This document shows, piece by piece, positions 8,301 to 23,300 of a stretch of DNA of 64,000 bases (its first letter is position 1; each line of letters opens with the position of its first letter). The stretch spans positions 992,001-1,056,000 of the forward strand of contig JACJYV010000001.1 of assembly GCA_020635905.1 (NCBI GenBank). Direction: 5' to 3'. The stretch is from Bacteroidia bacterium. Its GTDB lineage: Bacteria; Bacteroidota; Bacteroidia; J057; JADKCL01. A program made the translations under genes and the position numbers. The notes beneath the pieces were generated by a model. The model was given only the letters and a program-made list of their open reading frames with translations. It was not told the origin of the DNA and ran no database searches.

Positions 8301-11300
8301 CCACCGTCGATCATACCTGCATTGATACTGGCCGTTCCGGCCGTATCCAGATACACCGTCACGTCCATACACAGCGCCACCGGCGCAGTGCTGTCCACCA
8401 CGGTTACCATGGCAGTACAGGTATCCGTATTACCATTCACATCCAGCACGGTCAGGATAATGCTGTTTCCTCCTACGCTGGAGCAGGTGAACGCCGTCTG
8501 GCTGGCCATGATCGTGTCCACTGCACAGTTGTCCGTGCTGCCGCCATCGATCATACCTGCGGTAATGCTGGCATTGCCGCTTCCATCCAGGAAGAGCGTA
8601 ATATCCTGGCATACTGCCATGGGCGCTTCGTTGTCTTCCACCGTCACGGTGGCGGTGCAGCTGTCCACATTGCCGTTCACATCGGTTACGGTCAGGGTCA
8701 CGCTGTTGGCTCCCACATTCGAGCAGTTGAAAGCAGTTTGTGAAGCCATCAGACTGGCAATCGTACAGTTATCTGTCGATCCTCCGTCGATGTCACCTGC
8801 CACCATGGAGGCATTGCCCATAGAGTCCAGTTGCAGGGTGATATCCATGCAAAGGGCTGCGGGAGGCGTGCTGTCCATTACAGTTACAGTTGCCATGCAG
8901 GAGTCCATGTTTCCGGAGAAGTCCATCACCGTCAGGGTCACGCTGTTGGCTCCCGTGTCCACACAAGTGAAGCTCGACGGAGCCACCCACATGGAGTCAA
9001 TTCCGCAGTTGTCACCTGATCCGTTATCCACGTCCAGGGTGCTTACCGAAGCCATGCCTGAACCATCCAGATAGACCGTTACATTCTGACAAACTGCCAT
9101 CGGGTTTTCGTTGTCTTCCACCGTGATGGTGAAAGAGCAGCTGTCCACATTTCCGGCAGAATCCACCGCGAGGTAGCTTTCCGTGGTCACACCCACTGCG
9201 AAGCTGGAGCCACTGCCCAGACCTGCGGTCTGAGTGGTGCTCACGCCCGGACAGTTGTCCGTGCCCACCGGGGTGGTGTAGGACACCATTGCGGCACACA
9301 TGCCACTGTCATTGCTGACCGTCAGGTCGGCAGGACAGGTGATCTGCGGAGCCTCGTTATCATTCACCGTGATGGTAAATGAGCAGCTGGTCTGGTTTCC
9401 GGCCAAATCCGTAGCAGTATAGGTTACCGTATTCACACCCAGCGGGAAGGTTGAGCCACTACCCAGACCTGCGGTCAGGGCCGTGCTGGTACCCGGACAG
9501 TTGTCCGTGCCCACCGGTGCGGTGTAGCTTACCACTGCTGAGCACTGACCTAAGTCGTTGCTGACCGTGATATTGGCGGGACAGGTGATCGCAGGTGCCT
9601 GGGCATCTACCACTTTAACCGTAAATGAACAACTGGCTGTGTTTCCACTGCTGTCAGTTGCCTGGTAGGTAATACCCGTAGTTCCCAGGTTGAAGAAGGA
9701 ACCACTGGCCGGACCACCGGTCAAAACCAGGGTCGGGTTAGAGGTACAATTATCAGTTACCACTGGCAGCGGGTAATTCACCACTGCCCCGCAGAATCCG
9801 GTATTATTATTAACCGTAATGTTCGCCGGGCAGGTGATCTGCGGAGGCTGATTGTCGTTCACCGTTACCGTAAAGGCGCAGGAAGCAGTTAAGCCCGCTC
9901 CATCCACCACCGTGAAGGTGTTGGTGGTTACGCCCTGCGGGAAGGCAGAACCCGAGGCAAGTCCGGTGGTTTGCGTGGTCACTGCTCCCGGACAGTTATC
10001 TCCTCCTGCCGGAGTCGCATAATTCACCACTGCCGTACACAAGCCTGGGTTTGCATTCACACTGATATTCGTGGGACATACGATAAACGGCGGATCATCG
10101 TCGATTACGGTCACCACAAAGGAACAGGTATCGGTATTTCCAGAAAGGTCACCCGCCACAAAGACGTTGGTGGTGCTTCCTTTGGGATAATTTCCACCTG
10201 AAGGCAGACCCGATATCTGAATTACATTCGCTCCTGCACAGTTATCACTCACCGTCGGAGTGGCGTAGTTGTAGGTGGAACTGCAAGTCAGACCGTTGGT
10301 TCCAATCGTGGTGTCGGAAGGACAGGCAATTACCGGCGCCTGGTTGTCTTCCACCGTGATGGTAAATGAACAGCTGTCCACATTACCCGCGGCATCCGTC
10401 ACCAGCCAGGTTTCCACATTGGCCCCAACCGGGAAAGCAGCCCCACTACCCAGTCCGGAGGATTGAGCGGTGGTCGCACCGGGACAATTATCCATTCCCA
10501 TGGGTGAAGTATAGGTAAATACAGCCGAGCATTGTACGCTGTCGGCGGGGATGACCGTATCTGCGGGGCAGACAATCGAGGGAGCTTCATTGTCCTGCAC
10601 CGTGATGGTGAAGGAACAGCTGTCGAGGTTACCCGCGGCGTCGGTTACCTGGTAGGTTTCCACCGTGGAGCCTACCGCGAAGGTCGCTCCCGAGCCCAGA
10701 CCTGCGGTCTGGATAGTAGTGGCACCGGGACAATTGTCCGTACCCACGGGTGCGGTGTAAGTCACCACGGCGTCACACATGCCGCTGTCATTGCTCACCG
10801 TCAGGTCAGCCGGGCAGGCAATCTGCGGAGCTTCCGTATCTTCCACCGTGATGGTGAAGGAACAGGAGTCCACATTGCCGCTGGCGTCGGTCACCAGGTA
10901 GCTTTCAGTGGTCGTACCCAGGGCAAAGCTTGCTCCCGAGCCCAGACCAGCACTCTGGGTGGTGCTTGCGCCAGCGCAGTTATCCGTACCCACCGGGGTG
11001 GTGTAGTTTACCGTAGCTGAGCACATGCCTGCATCGTTGCTCACCGTCACATCAGCCGGGCAGGTGATCTGGGGAGCTTCAGTGTCATTGACCGTAATGG
11101 TAAATGAGCAGCTGTCCACGTTGCCGCTGGCGTCGGTTACCACATAAGTTTCCGTAGTCATACCCACCGGGAAGGCGGAGCCTGTTCCCAGGCCTGCACT
11201 TTGGATGGTGCTTGCACCCGCACAGTTGTCCGTACCCACCGGGGTGGTGTAGCTCACCACCGCACTGCATTGTGCGGAGTCATTATTGACGGTAACATCA

Positions 11301-14300
11301 GCCGGGCAGGCAATCTGGGGTACTTCAGTGTCATTGACCGTAATGGTAAATGAACAGCTGTCCACATTGCCGCTGGCGTCGGTTACCACGTAGGTTTCAG
11401 TGGTTACACCCACGGGGAAGGTCGCGCCGGAGCCCAGACCTGCACTCTGAGTGGTTGTATCACCCGCACAGTTGTCCGTACCCACGGGGGCGGTATAGCT
11501 TACCACGGCCGAGCACTGGTTGCTGTCGTTGGATACCGTAATATCTGCCGGGCAGGTAATCTGGGGAACTTCCGTATCATTGACCGTAACGGTAAATGAA
11601 CAGCTGTCCACATTACCGCTCGCATCAGTCACCACGAAGGTGTTGGTGGTCGTTCCCACCGCAAAGCTGGAGCCGCTGGGCTGACCTGCGCTCTGCACCG
11701 TGGTCGCACCGGCACAGTTGTCCGTACCCAAGGGAGTGGTGTAGGGTACCGTGGCGGCACACTGACCTGCGGTATTGCTGGTGGTAATATTAGCCGGGCA
11801 GGTGATCTGGGGTGAAGCCGTATCGAGTACCGTGACCACAAACTGGCAGGTGTCGGTATGACCTGCGCTGTCAGTGGCCACATAGGTGACCGTGGTCTGC
11901 CCCACATTGAAGCTCGTGCCGGGGTTATGGCTGGAGACCATTACCACGCCGGGACAGTTGTCACTCGCCGTAGGCGGATTCCAGCTGACAATTGCGCTGC
12001 ATTGACCCACCCCGTTGAAGGCAGTCTTATTACCCGGACAACCCGTGATCTTGGGATCTTCATTGTCAATTACTGTCACATCGAAGCTGCACAGGCTCAC
12101 ATTGCCGTTCACATCGGTTGCGGTATAGGTTACCGTGGTCGTACCCACCTGGAAGAAGCTGTTGGGTACATTGTCTCCCACCAACGAGGCCAGACCACAG
12201 GCGTCCGTAGCCGTAGGCGCAGTCCAGTTGAAGCTTGATCCACAGTTATTGGGCGTATTATTGATGGTCACATCCAGCGGACAGTTGGCAATGGCCGGTG
12301 CAGTGGTATCCGTCACTGTAACCACTGCGGTACAGGTGTCGCTGTTGCCATTGACATCCGTTACAGTCAGCAGGATGTTATTTGCTCCCACATCGGTACA
12401 GTTGAAGGAAAGCTGGCTGGCGGTGATGCTGCTGATGGCGCAGTTATCGGTCGAGCCGCCATCCAAATCATTGGCCGTCAGGGAGGCGTTGCCCAGGGAA
12501 TTCAGCACCAAGGTGGTATCCATACAAACTGCCACCGGAGGTACGGTATCCTGCAGGGTTACTGTGGCTGTACAGCTGTCCACATTGCCGCTGGCATCCA
12601 TCACAGTCAGGGTTACCGTATTGGCACCCACATTGGAGCAGTTAAAGCTGGTCGGGCTGCTGGTAAAGGAAACGATCGAACAGTTGTCCGAAGAGCCGTT
12701 ATTGACTGCCGTATTACTGATGGTGGCCATACCCGAACCGTCGAGTTGCACCGTAATGTCCATACAGGAAGCAAGGGGAGCAGTCGAATCAATCACCGTC
12801 ACCGTGCTGGTGCAACTGGAAGTGTTGCCGTTTACATCCAGAACCGTGATTATCACCATGACTGTGCTGTCGGCGCAGGTAAACATGGTCTGCGAAGCAG
12901 TAATGGTGTCAATCCCGCAGTTGTCGGTCGAGTTACCACCCAGATCATTCGCGGTGATCATGGCCATACCCGATCCGTTCAGGTAAAGGGTCGTGTCACT
13001 GCAAATCGCCACCGGAGCAACCGTATCCATCACCATGACAGTCGCCATACAGCTTGCGCTGTTGGCGCTGGAGTCCGTTACGGTCAGGGTTACCATATTG
13101 GCACCCACTTCTGAACAGTCAAAGCTGGTCGAGTCCACCACCAGGCTGGCAATGCCGCAGGCATCGGTCGAGCCGGAGTCCACGTCACTGGCCAAAATGC
13201 TAGCCATGCCGTTATTATCCAGATAAACCGTCACATCCTGGCACAGAGCCACCGGAGCGATGGTATCGGTTACATCCACATTGCTCTGGCACATGTCCAT
13301 ATTGCCGCTTGCATCCCAAACCGTCAGGGTCACTTTCTGTGAACCCAGGTCGGAGCAGTTGAAACTTGTGATGTCAATCGAGAGTGAGTCCACCGCACAA
13401 TTGTCAAAACTGGCCGAATCAATATCAGTAGTCGTGATCGAAGCGTTGCCGCTGGCGTCCAGATAGACACTCACCGTCGGGTAGCAAACCGCAGTCGGGG
13501 CAATCGTGTCTTCGACGGTTACCGTCGCGGTACAGCTGCTCAGATTGCCGTTCACATCACTCACACTTAAGGTCACGCTGTTCGGGCCCGTATTGGAGCA
13601 GGTAAAGGAATCCTGGCTCACCCACATCGAGTCAATGGAACAATTATCAAAACTGCTGTCATTGATCATTGAAGGGGTGAGGACGGCGTTGCCGTTATTG
13701 TCCAGCGCGAGGGTCACATCCTGGCAAATGGCTGCCGGAGGCGTGGTATCCAGTACCGTTACGGTCGAGGTACAGCTGCTCAGGTTGGCGTTATTGTCCA
13801 TCACCGTCACGGTAATCGAATTGGCACCCGTGTCCGAACAGGTAAAGACCGTCTGGGAAGCCCAGACCGAGTCAATGCCGCAGCTGTCGCTGATTGAACC
13901 AATCAGGTCCATCGCACCGAGGCTGGCCATGCCGCTGGCGTCCAGATAGAGGGTCGTATCCAGACAGCTCACCACCGGGGCGGTCGTATCCACCACCGTC
14001 ACCAGGGCAGTACAGGTATCCGTATTGCCATCCTGGTCAATCGCGGTCAGCACCACTGCATTCACTCCCACATTACTGCAATCAAACATGCCCGCAGGGG
14101 TGATGAAGAGGGTGTCCAGGGCACAGTTGTCCGTCGTGCCGCCGTCCAGGTCATTCACCGTTACGCTGGCCAGACCATTGGCCCCGAGGTAAAGGGTCGT
14201 GTCCGCACAAAGGGCATTGGGCGCTTCGTTGTCCACCACCGTTACGGTCATCTGACAATTGGCCGAGTTACCGCTCGGATCCACCGCAATGAAGGTCACC

Positions 14301-17300
14301 GTAGTGGTGCCTTTGGGATAGATGCCCGAGGCGTTATTGGTAAAGTTAAAGGTATTGGTCACCGTGGCCGAACAGTTGTCAGACTTGGTGGCCAGGGGTA
14401 CGGTCACGTTGCGCTGGCAGATGCCCACTCCCGTGCTGATGGTGATATTGGCCGGACAGATAATGGTCGGGCTCAGGGTATCGAGCACCGTCACCGTTGC
14501 GGTGCAGGCGTCGCTGTTGCCGTTATTGTCCGTCACGGTCAGAGTCACCGTATTGGCGCCCGTATTGGAGCAGTTGAAGGCGTTAGGAGTCACGCTGGAT
14601 GAAGCAATGCCGCAGGCATCGCTCGAACCGTTGTCCACCACATTGGCCGTCAGGAAGGCATTTCCATTGCCATCCAGGTAGAGCACCGTGTCAATACAGC
14701 TCGCCACCGGGGCCACCGTATCGATCACCATGACCATGGCCGTACAGGAATCCACATTACCCGCTGCGTCATACACATAAAGGGTGGTCGGGTTAGAGCC
14801 CACATCGGTGCAGCTCCACATGGTCTGGGAAGAAATCAGGGTGTCCACCGCACAATTGTCGCTTGAGCCGCCATCCAGATCAGCCGCCGTATTGGTGGCC
14901 ATGCCGCTGGCGTCCAGCCACAGGGTGTCATTCTGGCAAACTGCCACTGGGGCAATCGTGTCCTCAATCGTCACCGTGGCCGTACAGGTCGAACTGTTGC
15001 CGTTATTGTCGGTCACGGTCAGGGTCACCAGATTGGCGCCTGCATTCGAACAGGTGAAGGTATTTGGGTTTACCGTAGTAGATGCAATGCCGCAGGCGTC
15101 GTTTGATCCGTTGTCAATGTCATTGGCCGTGATCGATGCATTACCCGAACCATCCAGCTGAACCGTGATATCCTGACACAGGGCCACCGGGACCACCGTA
15201 TCCATTACCGTTACGGTGGCTGAACAGGTCGAAGTATTGCCGTTATTATCAGTTGCGGTGAGTGTTACGGGATTAGATCCCACATCAGAACAATTAAATG
15301 CAGTGGTATCCAGCATCAGAGTATCAATGCCACAAGCATCGGTAGAACCATTGTCAATGTCGTTGGCCGTGATAGCTACATTGCCGCTTGCGTCAAGGTA
15401 AACCGTGATGCTCTGGCAAACTGCCACTGGCGATACGGTATCCTGAACAGTTACGGTGGAAACACAGCTTGCAGTATTGCCATTATTGTCGCTCACAGTC
15501 AGGGTAACCAAATTGCCACCCACATTTGAGCAGGTAAATGCAGTTGGGCTTGCGCTCAGGGAATTGATTCCACAAGCATCGCTTGACCCTCCGTCCACAT
15601 CACTGGCACTAATGCTCACATTGCCACTGCCATCCAGATAAATCGTAATATCCTGACACACCGCCTGCGGAGCCACCGTGTCAGCGATGGTCACGGTGGA
15701 AGTACAGGTCGAACTGTTGCCGTTATTGTCGGTCACAGTCAGGGTTACTGTATTGGCACCAATGTTTGAGCAGTTGAAAGAGGTCGGAGCCGCACTCAGC
15801 GAAGCAATGCCGCAGGCGTCATTTGAACCGTTGTCCACCTCATTCGCCGTGATCGATGCATTGCCGCTGCCGTCCAGCTGTACCGTAATATCCTGACACA
15901 GGGCCGCTGGAGCCACCGTATCCATCACCGTTACCGTAGCCGTGCAGGTTGAGCTGTTCGCATTGCTGTCCACCACGGTCAGAGTCACCGTATTCGGGCC
16001 CACTTCACTGCAATCAAAGCTGGTCGAGTCCAGGCTTACTGATGCAACGCCGCAGGCGTCATTCGAGCCGTTGTTGATCTGGTTGGTCGTAATGCTGGCG
16101 TTGCCGCCATTATCCAGATACACCGTCACATCCTGGCACAGGGCCACCGGAGACACCGTATCCGAAACCGTCACCGTGGCATTACAGGTGACCGAGTTGC
16201 CGCTCGTATCGGCCACGGTCAGGGTCACCGTATTGGCACCCACATCGGTGCAGTTAAAGGTCGAATCGTTGATGCTCAGGTTCACAATGCCGCACTGGTC
16301 GCTTGATCCGCCATCCACGTCCGCAGGGGTGATCGAGGCGCTGCCGCTGTTATCCAGGAACACCGTGATATTCTGGCAAACCGCTGTCGGGGGCTGGTTG
16401 TCAATGATGGTCACCGTCTGGTAGCAGGTGTCTTTATTGCCATCCTGATCGGTTACGGTCCACATCACCGTGGTCACACCCACCGGATAGGTGCCGCTTG
16501 CGTTGGCATTACCCGAATGGTTGTTGATCATGATCGGGTTGGGACAGTTGTCTGAGAAGGCAATGCCCGATTGGGGGATCGGAATGGTCACTGCAGCCGT
16601 ACACTGACCCGGATCGGCATTTTTGGTTACATCCACCGGACAGGTGATGATCACCGGAGCTTCTCCGTCATAGACCCTCACCGTAAAGGTACACTGAGAG
16701 GTGTTGCCGCTGTTGTCGGTGGCCTGCCAGGTCACCGCCGTGGTGCCCTTATTGAAGATACCGCCCGAAGCAGGACCAGAAATCTGGCTCACCACGGGTG
16801 AGGCATCGCAGTTGTCCACCGCTGTGGGGGTGGCGTAGGTGTAATTGGCAAAGCAGAAGCTCGGATCGGTTGAGATCGTGTCATTGGCCGGGCAGGTAAT
16901 CACCGGAGCCACCCCGTCGTTCACCGTCACAGTAAAGCTGCAACTGGCCTGCAGGCCGTTACCGTCGGTGGCCACAAAGGTGTTGGTGGTCGTACCCACG
17001 CTGAAGGAATCGCCCGAAGCGATACCCAGGGTCTGAACCGTCGTCACACCCGGACAGTTGTCCGTACCCACCGGAGTGATATAATTCACCACCGCGGTAC
17101 AGTTGCCTGCGCCTGCACTGACCGTGATATTGGCCGGGCAGGTGATCTGGGGAGCTTCGTTGTCGTTCACCGTCACCGTAAAGGTGCAGGTTTTGATATT
17201 GCCCGAGCTGTCGGTGGCAGTATAAACCACCGTGTCGGTACCCACCGCGAAGAAGTCGCCCGGGGAATGGGTCGAGGTCAGGGTCACGTTGGGACAGTTG

Positions 17301-20300
17301 TCACTCGCCGTAGGCGCAGTCCAGTTAACCGCGGCACCGCACTGACCGGCTGAGTTATTGACCGTCTTATTGGTCGGGCAGCCCGTAATCTTGGGCAGTT
17401 CGGTATCGTTGATCGTGATCGTGAACACACAGGTTGAGGTGTTCAGGCTCGGATCATAGGCCGTCCAGGTCACTGTGGTCGTTCCCACCGGGAAAAGCTG
17501 ACCGCTCAGGTTGTCCGTATTGCCAATGGTGATTGAATCCACCTGGCAGTTGTCCGTGGCCGTAGGGGTGGCATAAGTCACAATCCGGCCACAGTTCGAA
17601 GGCGTATTGGGCAGGGTCTGGTTGGCAGGACAGAAGGTGATGACCGGAGGCGTGCTGTCCAGCACCGTCACATTGGCCACGCAGCTGTCGCTGTTGCCAT
17701 TGACATCCATTACCACCAAAGTAATCTGCTGCACACCCGTATCGGCGCAGTTGAAAGAATTTTGCGAGATGTACATCGTGTCAATCGCGCAGTTATCAAA
17801 GCTGCCGTTATTGACCCAGCTCGTGTCAATGCTCAGCGTTCCCACCGCACCCAGATAGACCGTGGTGTCTTTACACATGGCCGTGGGGGCAATCGTATCC
17901 ATCACCATCACCGTAGCCGAGCAGGAATCCACATTGCCCACCGAGTCTATCACGGTCAGGGTGACAGCATTTGATCCCACATTAGAACAGGTAAATACAG
18001 AATCACTCAGTGAATAGTGGGTAATGGCGCAGTTATCAAATGATCCGTTGTCAATTGCACTGCTGCTGGTCGAGGCGTTGCCGCCCGCATCCAGCCAGAG
18101 GGTAATGTTCTGGCAAATCGCCGTCGGAGCCACCGTATCTTCCACCGTAACGGTCGCCGTACAGGTTGAAGAATTGCCGCTCTGGTCGATTACGGTGAGG
18201 GTCACGCTGTTTGCGCCAATCTCATTACAGGAGTACGTTGAATCACTCAGGGAAATGCTGGTGATGGTGCAATTGTCCGTGGAACCGTTATTAACCGCTG
18301 AACTGGTGGTCGAGGCCTGTCCGCTGCCGTCGAGCCAGAGGGTAATGTCCTGGCAGAGCGCCGTGGGGGCCAGGTTGTCTTCCACCGTGACAGTGGCTGT
18401 GCAGGTCGAACTGTTACCGCTCTGGTCAATCACCGTAAGGGTTACGCTGTTCGCGCCCAGGTCATTGCAGTTGTAGGTCGAATCACTCAGGCTAACTGAA
18501 GTAATGGTGCAGTTGTCTGATGAACCGTTATTGATGGCTGAACTCGTGGTCGAGGTCTGGCCATTGGTATCGAGTTGCAGGGTAATATCCTGACAGATGG
18601 CCGTGGGAGCTACCGTGTCTTCCACCGTTACGGTAGCCGTGCAGGTGGAACTGTTGCCGCTCTGGTCAATTACGGTGAGAGTCACGCTGTTGGCCCCCAG
18701 ATTGGTGCAGGTATAGGTCGAATCACTCAGGCTGCTTGAGGTGATCGCACAGTTGTCTGATGAACCATTATCCACCGCTGAACTTGTGGTCGAGGCATTG
18801 CCCGAACCGTCGAGCTGCAGGGTAATGTCCTGACAGAGGGCCACGGGGGATACCGTATCCTGTACCGTGATGGTTGCCGAGCAGTTATCAGAATTACCGC
18901 TCTGGTCAATCACAGTTAAGGTAACTGAATTTGAGCCCAGGTCTGCACAATCAAAAGTCGAATCACTCAGGCTGACTGAAGTAATGGAACAATTGTCGGT
19001 TGAACCGTTATTAACCGCCGCACCCGTGGTCGAGGCGTTGCCCGAGCCGTCCAGTTGCAGGGTCAGGTTTTGACAAATAGCCGTGGGGGCGATATTGTCT
19101 TCAATCGTGACGGTAGCCGTACAGGTGCTGGAATTCCCCGAAGAATCAATCACGGTCAAAGTCACTGAATTTGCGCCCAGATCTCCGCAGGTAAAGCTGG
19201 AATCGCTCAGGCTGACCGAGGTAATCTGGCAATTGTCCGAAGATCCGTTATTGATGGCTGAACTTGTAGTCGAGGCCTGGCCGTTGGTATCAAGTTGCAG
19301 GGTAATATCCTGGCAAATGGCCGTCGGCGCGGTCGTATCCCGCACCATGATCGTGGTCAGACAGCTGTCTGTATTATTGGCCAGATCGGTCGCAAATACC
19401 CAAACTCCGTAGTCACCAATGTTTACCACCGTGCCAGAGGCAATGGACTGCGATTTAATAATTGAACCTGAAGCGGTGCAATTATCCGTAATCGTGGTCA
19501 GGGCCACTACGTTGTGGATCGTGTACTGGCAACTGCCATCCACATTCACCATCGTGTCGGCCGGGCAGGTCAGCACCGGAGGCTGAGAGTCAACCACGGT
19601 GACCTTATAATGGCAGGTGTCTGAATTATTGCTTGGATCGGTCACCGTCCAGACCACATTGGTCGTACCAGCATTAAAGGTACCGCTCAGGATGCCCGTA
19701 AAGTTCTTGCTGTTAGTCATCGGCAGCGGTGAGCAGTTGTCTGAGCGGGTCGGTGAGGGGAAGGTCGCCGTATGGGTACATACGCCCGGGTCGGCGGCCA
19801 CCACCGTATCATTGGGGCACACAATTACCGGGGCAATCGTGTCCAGCACCGTGATGGTCGAAACACAATTATCGCTGTTGCCGCTCTGGTCAATCACCGT
19901 GAGGGTGGTGGACTGGTTACCGGCCACCGCAAAGGCGTCCGAGCAGTTGTAAATCGAGTCGCTCAGGCTGTAGTGGGTGATCGTGCAGTTATCCGTCGAG
20001 CCGTTATCCACGTTCGCACTCACAATATTGGCATTGCCCAATCCGTCCAGGTAGATGGTCAGGTTTTGGCAAACTGCCGAGGGAGCCACATTATCCTCAA
20101 CCGTAATCGTGGCCGAGCAGTTGTCCGTATTGCCGCTCGGGTCAATCACGGTCAAAGTCACGCTGTTCGCACCCAGGTCAGAGCAGGTAAAGGTGGAATC
20201 ACTCAGACTCATGGAGCTGATCGAGCAGTTGTCTGAAGATCCGTTGTCTACTGCAGACCCGCTGGTCGAGGCGTTGCCCGAACCGTCCAGTTGCAGGGTC

Positions 20301-23300
20301 AGGTCCTGACAAACTGCCACCGGAGCGGTCGTGTCGTTCACCGTTACGGTCGCGGTGCAGGTAGCACTGTTGCCGTTTACATCCGTGACGGTCAGAGTCA
20401 CACTATTAGAACCCGTATTGGAACAGGTGAAGGCCGAAGGACTGGCGCTTCTGCTGGCAATGCCGCAGGCGTCTGACGATCCGCCATCCACATCACTGCC
20501 CGTGATCGAGATATTACCCGAACCGTCCAGGAATACGGTGATATTCTGGCATACTGCCGTAGGAGCTGTACTGTCAACCACTGTCACCGTGGCCGAACAG
20601 TTGTCCGTGTTGCCACTCGGGTCGCTCACCTGCAGGGTCACCGCATTGGCCCCCACATTGGAGCAGTTATAATTGACTGTTGGAACTCCGTTGATAAGAG
20701 TGTTGCTAATCGAACAGTTGTCCGTCGAGCCGCCGTCCACATCTGCTCCTGTAATGCTGGCTGTGCCGCCAGCACTCAGGAAGACTGTGATATCCTGGCA
20801 TACGGCGCTCGGTGCGGTGCTGTCCACCACCGTTACGGTGCTTGAACAGGTCGAAGAGTTGCCGTTATTATCATTTACCGTCAGGGTCACCGCATTGGGA
20901 CCTGTATTGGAGCAGGTGAAGGCCGAGGGGCTCGCACTTCTGGTGGCAATGCCGCAGTTGTCGCTTGAGCCGCCATCCACATCGTTACCCGTAATCGTGG
21001 CATTACCCGAGCCGTCAAGGAAAACCGTGATGTTCTGACAAACTGCATTCGGAGCGGTCGTGTCACTCACCGTCACCGTGGCCGAGCAGGAAGCGGTGTT
21101 CCCGCTGGGGTCCATCAGTTGCAGGGTTACCGCATTTGCGCCCACATTGGAGCAGTTGTAATTAATGGTCGGTACTCCGTTGACAAGGGATGAGGCAATC
21201 GAACAGTTGTCCGAAGAGCCGCCGTCCACGTCAGCTCCCGAAATGCTCGCCGTGCCGCCGCCGCTCAGGAATACCGTGATATCCTGACAAACGGCATTCG
21301 GAGCCGTGCTGTCCACCACCGTTACAGTTGCAGAACAGGTCGAAGTATTGGCGTTTACATCCGTTACGGTCAAAGTCACCGCATTGGGGCCTGTGTTGCT
21401 GCAGGTAAAAGCCGAGGGGCTCGCGCTGGTGGTGGCTACCCCGCAGTTGTCACTCGAGCCGCCGTCCACATCGCTGCCCGTGATGGTCGCGCTGCCCGCG
21501 CCATCCAAAAATACCGTGATGTTCTGGCAGGTCGCCACCGGGCTGGTCGTGTCGCTCACCGTCACCGTAGCGGTACAATTATCCGTATTGCCACTTGGGT
21601 CCATCGCAGTCAGGGTTACTGAATTTGCCCCCACATCCACACAGGTAAAGGCCGTCGGGCTCGCACTCAGGCTCACCCCGCAGTTGTCCGTTGAGCCGCC
21701 ATCCACATCACCTGCGGTGATCGTGGCATTGCCCGCGCCGTCCAGAAATACCGTGATGTTCTGACATACGGCCGAAGGAGCCGTGCTGTCTTCCACCGTT
21801 ACGGTCGAGGTGCAGGTAGAAACATTGGCGTTATTATCCGTTACCGTCAGGGTTACCGTATTGGCGCCCGTGTTCGAACAGTTGAAAGTCGTCGGGCTGG
21901 CACTCAGCGAGGCAATCCCGCAGCTGTCAGCCGAACCGTTGTCCACGTCGCTTGCCGTGATGGAGGTATTGCCCCCACCGTTCAGGTATACCGTGATATC
22001 CTGACAAAGTGCAGCCGGGGGTGTGGTGTCGTTTACCGTTACGGTAAACGTACAGGTGTCCACGTTGCCGCTCGTATCTGCCGCTGCATAGTACACCGTG
22101 GTGGTGCCAATCGCAAAGAAGCTGCCCGGCGTAATGTTCGTATCCAGCGAAGCCGCATCAATCAGACAGTTGTCGCTGATGGTCGGATTGGTCCAGCTGA
22201 CCGTTTTACCACAGGTATTGGGATCAGCGTCCACGTTCATGTTCGTCGGACATCCCGCCCAGTTCGGGCTCGTTGTGTCCAGTACCGTCACCGTCCAGCT
22301 GCACGAATCCTGGTTGCCGCTCGCGTCGGTCGCTATGTATTTAATCAGGTGGATACCCGCATCAAATACCTCTGGCGAGTTAAAGCCGCTCGCTTCCACC
22401 AAACCCTGGCCAGGACAGTTGTCAGAAGCCGTGGGAGCCAGCCAGCTGTAGCTGCGCTGGCAGGAAGCGTTGGCGTAGCGAATCTGATTGGGCAAACAGC
22501 CAGACAACTTGGGAGCCTGGGTGTCCTGCACCACTACATTGAAGGTACAGGTATCAGAACTGCTGAGATAATAAGCCACCCAGACGTTTTGCGTGGTTCC
22601 CACCGGGTAAGTGGCGCCACTGATCTGACCGGAAATTTGCACGATGGAGTCCGCCGCGCAGTTGTCACTGGTCACCAGGGCCGGATAGGTAACTGTTGCA
22701 CCACAAAGGCCAATTGTATTCGAACGGGTGATGGAAACCGGACAGTTGGAAATGGTCGGGCCGCTCATATCCATGATCAGGGTATCTGCCTCTGAAGAAT
22801 CCGTCAGCAGGGAACATCCGTAGGACAGCAAACGGTAGAGATTTCCACTGAAAGTCACCGGGATGTTGCTGATCAGCAGGGTCATGGTAGCCGTACTGTC
22901 ATAATTGGGTGAATTATCATAAATATTGGCCCAGGTCGCTCCATTATCGGTCGAAACCTGCCAGCGCAGACTGTCCACATCGCCTGTGACCATACCCACA
23001 CTAAAGGAGGTCGAAGCGAGGTTGCAAACCGTATCCACCGTTCCGCTATGGACAATGATTGGAGGCTGACAGCAGAATCCGCCCGTATCCTGCACCATAA
23101 TGTAGGCGTGACAAGTGTCTGAATTGCCGCTCTGGTCGAAGATGGTCAGCACCACCACATTCGGTGAAGTGGTGTCCGCACATTCAAAAATTGTATCGGA
23201 AAGGCTGACAGAGGTTAGGGAGCAATTGTCGGTTGAGCCGTTATTCACCGCCGAACCAGAGGTAAGCGCGGTATCGGTAACCTGAATGTAAATGGTCAGG

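Noticed and set aside
8118..9074. 318-codon plus-strand open frame, with similar ones throughout 5.4-34 kb (for example 29744-31573)
   Set aside because: They run antisense to the giant gene and repeat with its 240-bp unit; their translations lack domain logic and change frame with each unit.
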